NCBI GenBank assembly: GCA_964651245.1
Contig: CAZYVI010000003.1
Coordinates: 178,831 to 242,830 of the forward strand
Length of the DNA stretch: 64,000 nucleotides
Direction of reading: 5' to 3'
Source: Avedoeria sp964651245
GTDB lineage: Bacteria; Chloroflexota; Anaerolineae; Epilineales; Epilineaceae
The notes beneath the pieces are model-generated. The model was not told the DNA's origin and did no database searches. It saw only the letters and a list, made by a program, of their open reading frames with translations. Below are positions 1-8,200 of this stretch, one piece after another. The translations under genes and the position numbers were made by a program. The stretch's first letter is position 1. Each line of letters opens with the position of its first letter.

Positions 1-97
1 GTGGCGCCGATCGAGCGGCGGCCGGCCGCACTGGATGGGGGGCTGACCTTGCGGCTGGCCCGATGCGGGCCGCGACCACGGGCGACGGGAGGGTAGC

Positions 98-2395
98 GTG
101 AAGGTACGGCGACAAGCGAAATGGGTGGGAGCGGGCATGGCGATCGTGACCGGCGTGTGGCTTGCCGGCACCGCATCGTCCGAGCGCTCATGGGCTCGAC
201 CCCACGCCCAAGGTCTGCTCACGCCCACGCCGGTCCATCGTCCGCCCGTGACCGCGACCCCGTGGTCGGTGCCGGGCATGGGCTGGTCGTCCAGGTTTGG
301 CTGCGCCACGACCGGCAGCGTGGCCGTGCCGAAGGCGGCCGTCGAGGACGGCGAAGAGATCACCGCCACCATTTCGGTTCGGATCGACTGCCCGGCGAAG
401 CTGGCGGGGCGGACCGCCGTGCTCTTCGCAGGGACGCGGTCGCCGATGCAGTTGCCCGCCGTGCGCGCGGCCTTCCTCGTGGCGCTCGACCAGTTGGTCC
501 AAGCGGGCGTCGGCCAGGTGGCCATCGTGCGGGCAGAGTTGGGGGATGGCACGGTCGCGTTCCGGAGCGGCGACGCGGCGCTGCGGGCGCTGCGGAACGA
601 GGTGGCGGCGCTGCCGGCCGCGACCGCGGTGTCCGCCGAACAGTGGGCGACGCAGATGTCGGCCGCCCGCGCGGCGCTGCTGGCGGCGCCGGATCGCCAC
701 CCGCTGCTCCTGCTCATCGACGGCACCGAAAGCCGCGACGACTTCGATGGGCTCTGGCCGACCACACACCGGGCGCTGCTCGATCTTCAAGAGGCCGACG
801 ACAGCCAGGCAGTCATCCTCGACCTATCCGCGACGCGCCAGCTTCTCTCACACATCGAGTCGTCACCCGGGCTCGCGAGCGCGCGCGACAACGTGCACGC
901 GGTCGGCGCGCGGCCCGGACACGCCAGCGACCTCCCGGTCTTCGTCTGGCGCGTGCTGACCGGTCTGGGCGGACCGATCACCGGCTATCACGTGCAGTCG
1001 CAGGCGGCCCCCGACCTTCACCATCTCGAGAATGGCAGCCCGCTGGCCTGGCAGGGGCGCGCCCTCAGCACCACGCTCGAACTCCAGTTCGCGTACCCGG
1101 TGGTCGCTCGCCACCAGTTGGGCCGCGGGCAGGTCGGCGCCCAGGTGTTCTTCACGCGGCGGGCGCCGCTCGGCGAGAACGTCCCGGGCGTGAACCCGAG
1201 CGCCGTGTGCGTCTACCCGTCCGGCCGACCCGAAGCGTGCGCCCCGCCCACCGCGTACGTCACGCCCACGCCGACCGCCACCCCGACGCTGGGCGGCTTG
1301 CCCACCGCTTCGCCGACCGCGCGACCCACGCGGACCGCGGTGCCGACCATGTTCCCCGACTGGGCGGAGGTCGAGCCCGTGCAGTGCACCGTCGACGGCG
1401 AGCATTCCGTGCGCGGCAATAGCCAGCCGCAAGGCGGCGTGCTGTCGGACGAGCTCACGGTCCGGATCACGTGCCCCGAGCTGCTGCCCGACCGGCACGC
1501 CGCTGTCGTCCTCGGCTCGCTCGATACCGCGCGCACGGGCATCGTGCGTCTGGGGCTCAGGCAACTCGTGAACGCGCTGGCCGACGCCGGCGAGTCCGAC
1601 ATCTCGCTGCGCGCCGTCGGCGATCCTGCTGTCGCCGCGTTCACGGTGCCGCGCGACGCGGCCGCGCTCGAGGCCGCCGTCACCGCCATCACTGGCCGCT
1701 CGCCGGACAGCGCCGAGGCGTGGCGGGCCGCGCTGAACGCGGCGGTGAACGAAGCCCTGACGGCGTCGCCGGGGCGTCGCCCGATGCTTGTACTGCTCGA
1801 CGGCGAGGCACCGACCGGCGATCGTGCGGCGGCGCTCGCCGCGCTCGAATTGGCCACGGCGCGCCTGCGCGCGGCGGACGGGGTCGTGGTGCTCGCCGAC
1901 CTTTCGCCCGACGGCTGGTTGAAGCCGGCCGCCAAGGCGTCGGGGATCGACCGCACGTCGTTGGTCTACTTCCGGCCGTTTGGGGTCGGCGGAGGAAACC
2001 TGTGGATGGAGATCCGGCGGTGGGCCGCTTCGGTGAACGCCCCTCTGGAGGACTGGGAAGCCACCACGCACTTCCCGACCCTTCTCGACGTCGACGATGG
2101 TCGCATCGACCCGCCGTCCCGCGGCGCGAACACGCTCGGCGCACTGTGGACGGGCACCGCCAGCGGCCATACGGCGACCTTGCGCGTCACGGCGGGCGGC
2201 CGGACGTTGGCGCCCCTCGTCGACACGACCTTCCTCACCACGCTCCGGTATCGGCGGGGCATCATCAGTTCTTACGAGGAGCGATTCTGGTCCGCGCCGA
2301 TCTGCATCCATCCGCCCGACGACCCGCTGTGGTGCACGCGTGCGCTGGGCGCGTCGCGACGGGTGTTCCTGCCGTGGGCGGAGCGCTCGCGGTAG
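98..2395 (+). CDS. Secreted two-domain vWA-like protein with PT linker
   Basis: A 765-residue exported protein of unknown role. The GTG start is preceded by a GGGAGGG ribosome site. An N-terminal signal peptide (basic start, hydrophobic core about residues 10-25) is followed by two homologous halves, about residues 70-380 and 425-740. Each opens with a cysteine-bearing beta segment and then a vWA-like alpha/beta fold (hydrophobic strand LLLLIDG in the first half, LVLLDG in the second). The halves are joined by a Thr/Pro-rich linker at about 385-415. The canonical MIDAS DxSxS motif is not visible in either half, so metal-dependent adhesion is doubtful. The C-terminus ends in a VFLPW tail like other secreted proteins in this window. 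The vWA assignment is from pattern alone; an internal duplication of the whole domain is clear. Confidence 0.75.
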   Translation: MKVRRQAKWVGAGMAIVTGVWLAGTASSERSWARPHAQGLLTPTPVHRPPVTATPWSVPGMGWSSRFGCATTGSVAVPKAAVEDGEEITATISVRIDCPAKLAGRTAVLFAGTRSPMQLPAVRAAFLVALDQLVQAGVGQVAIVRAELGDGTVAFRSGDAALRALRNEVAALPAATAVSAEQWATQMSAARAALLAAPDRHPLLLLIDGTESRDDFDGLWPTTHRALLDLQEADDSQAVILDLSATRQLLSHIESSPGLASARDNVHAVGARPGHASDLPVFVWRVLTGLGGPITGYHVQSQAAPDLHHLENGSPLAWQGRALSTTLELQFAYPVVARHQLGRGQVGAQVFFTRRAPLGENVPGVNPSAVCVYPSGRPEACAPPTAYVTPTPTATPTLGGLPTASPTARPTRTAVPTMFPDWAEVEPVQCTVDGEHSVRGNSQPQGGVLSDELTVRITCPELLPDRHAAVVLGSLDTARTGIVRLGLRQLVNALADAGESDISLRAVGDPAVAAFTVPRDAAALEAAVTAITGRSPDSAEAWRAALNAAVNEALTASPGRRPMLVLLDGEAPTGDRAAALAALELATARLRAADGVVVLADLSPDGWLKPAAKASGIDRTSLVYFRPFGVGGGNLWMEIRRWAASVNAPLEDWEATTHFPTLLDVDDGRIDPPSRGANTLGALWTGTASGHTATLRVTAGGRTLAPLVDTTFLTTLRYRRGIISSYEERFWSAPICIHPPDDPLWCTRALGASRRVFLPWAERSR

Positions 2396-2404
2396 GAACA
2401 CCCG
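2360..2404. terminator. Stem-loop at the convergent gene end
   Basis: An 11-bp perfect inverted repeat (CGGGTGTTCCT at 2360-2370, AGGAACACCCG at 2394-2404) overlaps the TAG stop of the vWA-like gene and lies between two convergent genes. No T-run follows, so it may be a bidirectional hairpin terminator or mRNA 3' end stabiliser. Confidence 0.45.
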
Positions 2405-2438
2405 TGCGCTGGGCGCAGGATCGGCGATCGGTCGCCCG

Positions 2439-2699
2439 CTATGTCGCCTTGCGGATCAGGCGCAGCACCACGAGCAGCACGATCGCCCCGATCGTGGCGA
2501 CGATGATCTGGCCGACGATCCCGGCCGGCAGCCCGCTGATGCCGAGCATCGGGATCAGCCAGCCGCCGACGAAGGCGCCCACGATCCCGATGATGATCGT
2601 CTCGAGCAGCCCGCCGGCGTAGCCGCCGACGACGGCCTTGCCCAGCCAGCCGGCGACGGCGCCGACGACGATCCAGACGACGATGCTCTCCAGCGTCAC
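2439..2699 (-). CDS. GlsB/YeaQ/YmgE family membrane protein
   Basis: An 86-residue integral membrane protein of the transglycosylase-associated (GlsB/YeaQ/YmgE) family, small general-stress proteins of the inner membrane. Three hydrophobic helices alternate with the glycine-rich turns typical of the family (VGAVAGWLGK, GIVGAFVGGWL, IVATIGAIVLLVV), and the length matches the usual 80-90 residues. The exact biochemical role of the family is not settled. It lies immediately downstream of a decayed gene pair on the same strand and converges on the secreted vWA-like gene. Confidence 0.88.
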   Translation of the reverse strand: MTLESIVVWIVVGAVAGWLGKAVVGGYAGGLLETIIIGIVGAFVGGWLIPMLGISGLPAGIVGQIIVATIGAIVLLVVLRLIRKAT

Positions 2700-2813
2700 G
2701 GTCCAACCTCCCAGTGCCTGCGGGTCGACGCCGGCCTGCGCATGGGCCGGCGGTCGGGCGGCACGATATCACCGGCCTGTGCGGCGCGCCAACGGCGCCT
2801 GGCCGTGGCGACG

Positions 2814-3045
2814 TCAGCCCGTCGGGGCCGGCCGACCCCGCGCCGTCGGCCACCGCGACGCCGCGGCGACCTCGCGCGCCGACTCGAGCAGCGTGCCGGT
2901 GCGGAGGACGCGCGCCGCGTCGAGGCCGCCGGCCTGCCAGGCGTGCCAGGCGATGACGTCGACCGGGTTCGTGATGACGACGACGTACGGCTCGTGTCTG
3001 AACCCCGCCGAAGATCACCCGCGTCATGGCTGCGTTCGCCTCGGC
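2814..3045 (-). pseudogene. Fragment of lactate/malate dehydrogenase with frameshift
   Basis: Read on the minus strand, one frame gives EANAAMTRVIFGGVQT and then, after a one-base shift near 2996-3001, a second frame gives VVVITNPVDV followed by GTLLESAR. In NAD-dependent lactate/malate dehydrogenases the corresponding segment is VVTNPVDV followed by SGTVLDSAR, in the same order and spacing. Only about 75 residues of the central region survive; the Rossmann N-terminus and the catalytic C-terminus are missing, and the frame stops at 2814. The 5' side abuts an L-2-hydroxyglutarate oxidase start, making a chimera. A non-functional remnant is the best reading. Confidence 0.6.
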
Positions 3046-3382
3046 CACGACGTGGCGGCTCGTCGGGGCGCACGGCGACGACGAGCTTGCCGCAGCGGGC
3101 GTGGGCGATGCCGTGGGCGGCGCAGAAGGCGAACATCGCCTCCCGCCCCTCGACGCACAGCCGCGTCTTCAACGACCCCGGCGGGTACGAGAGCCCGGAG
3201 TGGATGACGCCGCTGTTGTGGCCCGGCTGGTGCGCGGCGACGCGGTCCTCGCCGTCGAGGACGATCACGCGCGGCGTCTCGCGGCCGTGTTCGCGCGCCT
3301 GCTCCTGCAACGCCAGCGCCGTCGCCAGGCCGGCGAGGCCGGCGCCGACGACGGCGACATCGCATGGGGTGGGATCGGACAT
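3046..3382 (-). pseudogene. 5' fragment of an LhgO-type FAD oxidase
   Basis: The first 110 or so codons read as the start of an L-2-hydroxyglutarate oxidase / FAD-dependent DAO family enzyme. There is an FAD-binding glycine motif (VGAGLAGLATA), an acidic end to the second strand (VIVLDGED), and the family block HNSGVIHSGLSYPPGS followed by KTRLCVEG. A complete LhgO is about 400 residues; here homology ends near 3050 and the frame runs into the dehydrogenase fragment. The ORF stays open to 2696 but its later residues are an Arg/Ser-rich out-of-frame translation. Catalytic and substrate-binding parts are missing, so this is a truncated gene. Confidence 0.7.
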
Positions 3383-3473
3383 GGCGCCAGCCTGTCGTGG
3401 GTCGACCGTGCCGTGGTATCCTCGCCGAGGCGAACAGCCGTTCGACGGGCGGAACGGCGAGAGGAGTCCTGCC

Positions 3474-3815
3474 GTGGCCTACGACACCGCGCTGGCCGAC
3501 CGCATCCGCAATCACCTCGCCGGCCTGCCCAGCGTCGCCGAGAAGAAGATGTTCGGGGGCATCTGCTTCCTGGTCAACGGCCACATGGTCTGCGGGCCGG
3601 TCCGGGACCTCCTGATGGTCCGCGTCGGCCCGGACGCCTACGCCGACGCCCTCGCCCAGCCCGACGCCCGGCCGATGACGTTCACCGGCCGCCCGATGCG
3701 CGGCTTCGTCGAGATCGACGCGGCGGCACTGGGCGACGACCGCGTGCTCGGCGAATGGGTCGACCGCGGCGTGGCGCACGCGCTGGGGCTGCCGCCGAAG
3801 GGCGAGGCGAAGTGA
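3474..3815 (+). CDS. TfoX N-terminal domain protein
   Basis: A 113-residue single-domain protein matching the TfoX_N family, with the typical block EKKMFGGICFLVNGHMVCG near residues 22-41 and the later FTGRPMRGFVEID segment. TfoX in gammaproteobacteria regulates competence, but stand-alone TfoX_N proteins are widespread and mostly uncharacterised, so no competence role is claimed. The GTG start is chosen because GAGGAG lies 7 bases upstream; the open frame extends further upstream but there overlaps the divergent LhgO fragment. Confidence 0.85.
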   Translation: MAYDTALADRIRNHLAGLPSVAEKKMFGGICFLVNGHMVCGPVRDLLMVRVGPDAYADALAQPDARPMTFTGRPMRGFVEIDAAALGDDRVLGEWVDRGVAHALGLPPKGEAK

Positions 3816-3912
3816 GCGGCCTGGCGCTGCGGCACACGCTCGGCTGACCGGCGGCGTCACGTCCGGCCGCCTGCCACTGTGCACCGGTCGCCGAGTCCGC
3901 CTCGCCCAGCCA

Positions 3913-5124
3913 TCAGTTCGGCTGGAACAGCGCCCCCGCCCGCCACGCATGGGTCTGCCCCGCGGTCGTCGTGCGGTTGGTCCCGCCCCCGACCGTCGAG
4001 CGCGCGCCGAGGGCCTTGTTCGACGCGCCACCGCCGACGGTGGACTCCGCGCCGGTCGCCAGGTTGCCTGCGCCGCCGGCGATGGCGGCGGCCGGGCCGC
4101 TGGCGCGGTTGTTGGATCCACCGGCGATGGTCGCGGATGGCCCATCGGCCTGGTTGTTGCCACCGCCGGCGATGGCCGAGTGTTGGCCGACGGCCCGGTT
4201 GTTGGAGCCGCCCGCGATCGCCGCGCCTACACCTTCGGCTCGATTATGGGCGCCGCCCGTCACCGACGAGGACGGGCCGACCGCTCGGTTCTCCCATCCG
4301 CCGGCGATCGACGCGAACGCGCTTTCGGCCTGGTTTCTTTGACCGCCGCTGACCGACGAGGCGGGTGAGAGCGCGGTGTTGTTGGCTCCGCCGCTCACCG
4401 ATGCGTCGATGGCCGCCGCCCGGTTGGCGGCGCCGCCGCTGACGGCCGCCCAGTCGCCCTGGGCCATGTTGAGCCGTCCGCCGCTCACCGAGGCATAGGC
4501 GCCCTCCGTCGAGTTCTCGAATCCGGCGACCAGTCCGCCGTAAGCCCCGTAGTTGTGACGCGATCCGACCACGAGCATGTGCGAGCCGGTGCGGACGTCG
4601 CCGGTGCCGCGCGGCTCGTTGTAGCCGATGATGACGTTGCCGAGGGCGTTCGTGGTGTTCGTCGCCCCGAGTCCGTTGACCACGCGCAGGTTGGCGCCGG
4701 TGATCGTCAGTTCGTTGCCGTTGCGCGAAACGTGCGCCAGGGTGTCCTCGACGTCCACCAGGCGGGCCTCGAGATCACCCAGCGCGTCGACCTGAGCCTG
4801 CAGCGTCGCGACCTGCGCCTCGAGGGCGGCGACGTCCGCCTCGAGCACGGCGCACGTGCATGCGACGGCCGTCGCGGTCGGCGTCGGGGACGATGTCGCG
4901 GTCGGGCTGGGCGTTGCGCTGGCCGTCGGGGTGGTCGTCGGCGTCGGTGTGACCGACGGCGTCGGCGTCACGGTGACGGTCGGGGTGTACGTCGGCGTCG
5001 GCTGTAGCGCAGGGCGAGCGCGGGCCGGCGCGCCGCCGAGCGAGCGCAGGCCGTGGGAGGCGAGCAGGCCGAGGATGATCGTCGTGGCGACCGCGGGGAC
5101 CGGGCGGAGACGGAAGCGGCGCAT
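3913..5124 (-). CDS. Secreted coiled-coil protein with YadA-head-like repeats
   Basis: A 403-residue exported protein. A signal peptide (residues 1-35) is followed by a Thr/Pro/Ser linker (about 40-85) and a short coiled coil rich in Leu, Val and Ala heptads (about 95-140). A region with NELTITGANLRVVNG comes next, then about twelve 15-residue units of the form xxAxVxGGxxNxAxG (about 210-390), the left-handed beta-roll repeat seen in YadA/Hep_Hag trimeric adhesin heads. The order is unusual: coiled coil before the head, and no C-terminal membrane anchor domain of trimeric autotransporters. It may trimerise through the coiled coil and be released or wall-associated. The partner is unknown. It is divergent from dnaE. 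Confidence 0.8.
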   Translation of the reverse strand: MRRFRLRPVPAVATTIILGLLASHGLRSLGGAPARARPALQPTPTYTPTVTVTPTPSVTPTPTTTPTASATPSPTATSSPTPTATAVACTCAVLEADVAALEAQVATLQAQVDALGDLEARLVDVEDTLAHVSRNGNELTITGANLRVVNGLGATNTTNALGNVIIGYNEPRGTGDVRTGSHMLVVGSRHNYGAYGGLVAGFENSTEGAYASVSGGRLNMAQGDWAAVSGGAANRAAAIDASVSGGANNTALSPASSVSGGQRNQAESAFASIAGGWENRAVGPSSSVTGGAHNRAEGVGAAIAGGSNNRAVGQHSAIAGGGNNQADGPSATIAGGSNNRASGPAAAIAGGAGNLATGAESTVGGGASNKALGARSTVGGGTNRTTTAGQTHAWRAGALFQPN

Positions 5125-5158
5125 CGTGCGGTGACTCCTGTGCGAGCGGCGGATAACC

Positions 5159-5167
5159 TGTGGATAA
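5159..5167. promoter_or_regulatory. Perfect DnaA-box sequence upstream of dnaE
   Basis: TGTGGATAA matches the DnaA-box consensus (TTATNCACA on the other strand). It sits in the 131-bp gap between the adhesin-like gene and dnaE, about 90 bp before the dnaE start. Only one perfect copy is visible, so this is a candidate regulatory site rather than an origin. Confidence 0.35.
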
Positions 5168-5255
5168 CGCGCTGTGGCGACGCCCCTTCTACTACACTGT
5201 TACGGAGCGGCGGGTTCCGTGGCACCGAACGCCCGTTCGATGATATCCTCCCCCC

Positions 5256-8200
5256 ATGCCGTCGTTTACCCACCTCCACGTCCACTCGGACTACAGCTTG
5301 CTCGACGGCCTGGCGCGGATCCCGGATCTGGTCCAGACGGCGGTCGAGCGCAACTTTGACGCCCTGGCGCTGACCGACCACGGCGTCATGTTCGGCGCCG
5401 TGCAGTTCGTGCAGTACGCCCAGAAGGCCGGCCTCAAGCCGATCCTGGGCTGCGAGCTCTACGTGGCCACCCGCACCCGGCGCGACCGCGACGCCCAGCA
5501 TGACCGCAAGCCCTACCATCTGACCGCGCTCGCCGAGAACGAGGTGGGCTACCGCAACCTGGTGGCGCTCGTCAGCCGCGCCCAGCTCGAGGGCTTCTAC
5601 TACAAGCCGCGCGTCGACCGCGAGCTGCTGGCGGCGCACGCCGAGGGCGTCGTCGTCTTCTCGGGCTGCCCGGCGGCCGAGGTGCCGCGCTGGTTGCTCG
5701 AGGGCGACTACGCCCGGGCGCGCGAGGTGGCGGTCTGGTACCGCGACACCTTCCCGGGCCGCTACTACATCGAGCTCCAGGTCCACGACATCGACTTCCT
5801 GCCCCGACTCAACCGCGACCTGCTGCGGCTGGCCGCCGACCTCGACCTGCCGACGGTGGCCACGAACGATGTCCACTACTGCCGCGAGACCGACGTCCGG
5901 GCCCACGAGGTGCTGCTCTGCGTCCAGACGCAGACGACGATGAACGACGCCAAGCGCATGCGCATCGGCGATACGTTCTACCTGCGTACCGAGAACGAGA
6001 TGGCGCAGCTGTTTCGCGAGATGCCCCAGGCCCTGGCGACCACCGCCGAGGTTGCCGAGCGCTGCAACGTCCGCCTTGACTTCGACGGCTACAAGCTGCC
6101 GCGGTTCGACGTTCCGCCCGGCCAGACGCCGGCGACGTACCTCCGCGCGCTGTGCGACGAGGGGGTCGCCGCCCGCTACGGCGTGGTCACCGACGTCGTG
6201 CGCCAGCGGCTCGACTACGAGCTGGCCGTGATCGGCCAGATGGGCTTCGAGAGCTACTTCCTCATCGTCTGGGACCTATGCCGGTTCGCCGCCGAGCACG
6301 GCATCTGGTGGAACGTCCGCGGCTCGGGCGCCGGCAGCATCGTCAGCTATGCGCTGCGGATCACGAACCTGGACCCGCTCCACCACCAGCTCATCTTCGA
6401 GCGCTTCCTCAACCCGTCGCGCATCAGCATGCCCGACATCGACCTCGACTTTCCGGACGACCAGCGCGACCTGCTGATCCAGTACGCGTTTCGCAAGTAC
6501 GGCCATGACCGCGTCGCCCAGATCATCACCTTCGGGACGATGGGCGCTCGCGCCGCCATCCGCGACGCCGGCCGCGCCCTCGACTACCCGCTCGCCGACG
6601 TCGACCGCGTCGCACGGCTCGTGCCGGCCATCCCCGGCAAGGCCTGCGGCATCGCCGACGCGATGCGGCCCGGGACGACGGACGAGCCGAACGAGTTCTA
6701 CACCGCCGAGCTCGTGACGCTCTACCGCAGCGAGCCCGACGTCCAGGTCCTGCTCGACACCGCCCAGACCCTCGAGGGCGTCGCCCGCCACGCCTCGACC
6801 CACGCCGCCGGCGTCGTGATCTGCGACCGGCCGCTGACCGAGGTCTGCCCGCTGCACCGCCCCACGCGCGGCAGCGACGACGCCGCGGCGGTCGACGAGC
6901 TGCTGGCGGTGACGCAGTACAACATGAAGGACGTCGAGACGCTCGGCCTGCTCAAGGTCGACTTCCTCGGCCTCTCGACGCTGACGGTGCTGCGGCGTGC
7001 GGCCGAGCTCGTCGAGCGCTACCACGGGGTACGCTACACCCTCGACAACATCCCGCTCGACGACCCCGCCATCTACCGGCTCCTGGCCGAGGGCAACGTC
7101 ACCGGCGTCTTCCAGGTCGAGGGCGCCGGGATGCGGCGCATGCTGCGCGACATGCGCCCGAACCGCTTCGAGCACGTCGTCGCCGCCATCGCCCTCTACC
7201 GCCCCGGGCCGATGGAGTACATCCCAAGCTACATCAAGCGTCTGCACGGCGACGAGCCCGTCCGCTACCGCCACCCCGCCCTCGAGCCGATCCTGGCCGA
7301 GACCTACGGCATCATCGTCTACCAGGAGCAGATCATCCAGATCGCGCGCGATCTGGCCGGCTACGACGCCGGCGAGGCCGACACGATCCGCAAGGCGGTG
7401 GGCAAGAAGATCAAGCCCGAGCTCGTCAAGCACCGGACGACGTTCGTCGCCGGCGCCGTGGCGAACGGGATCCCGAAGGCGACGGCCGAGGGCATCTTCG
7501 ACGACATCGAGACGTTCGCCCGCTACGGCTTCAACAAGGCCCACGCCGCCGACTACGCCGTCATCGTCTGCCAGACGGCGTTCCTCAAGGCCCACTACCC
7601 GGTCGAGTACCTGACGGCGCTGCTGTCGGTCGACCGCGACGACACCGCCAAGATCGCCGTGGTGGCCGCCGACAGCCGGCGCCAGGGCGTCGCACTCCTC
7701 CCGCCCAGCGTCGACGCCAGCGACCTCGACTTCGTGATCGAGGCCGGGACGGCGACGAGCGCGACGGCGGGCGACGCCGGCACGCCGGCTGGGGACGAGG
7801 GCGCTGCCCGCCGCGCGATCCGCTTCGGCTTGGCGGCGATCAAGAACGTCGGCGAGGGCCAGGCCCGGGCGATCCTGGCCGCGCGCGCCGACGGCCCGTT
7901 CACCGACCTCGACGACCTCTGCCGCCGGGTCGACCTGCGCCAGGTCGGCAAGCGCGCGCTCGAGTCGCTCGTCAAGGTCGGTGCGCTCGACCGCTACGGC
8001 ACCCGGGCGGCGCTGCTGGCCACGCTCGACCGCATGGTGTCGGCCAGCGCCGCGCACCACCAGGCGCAGGACATCGGCCAGCTCTCGCTGTTCGGCGGGG
8101 TCGTCGACGCGGCGCAGCCGGCGATGGTCACGCCGCTGCCCGAGCTGCCGCGCGACGTCAAGGCCGAGCTGGCCTGGGAGAAGGAGCTGATCGGCCTCTA

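Noticed and set aside
3930..4500. CRISPR-like regularly spaced repeats
   Set aside because: The about 45-bp periodicity is coding: it corresponds to 15-residue YadA-head-type units in one frame, without spacers.
5125..5255. Replication origin
   Set aside because: Only one perfect DnaA box, no AT-rich unwinding region, and no dnaA or dnaN nearby.
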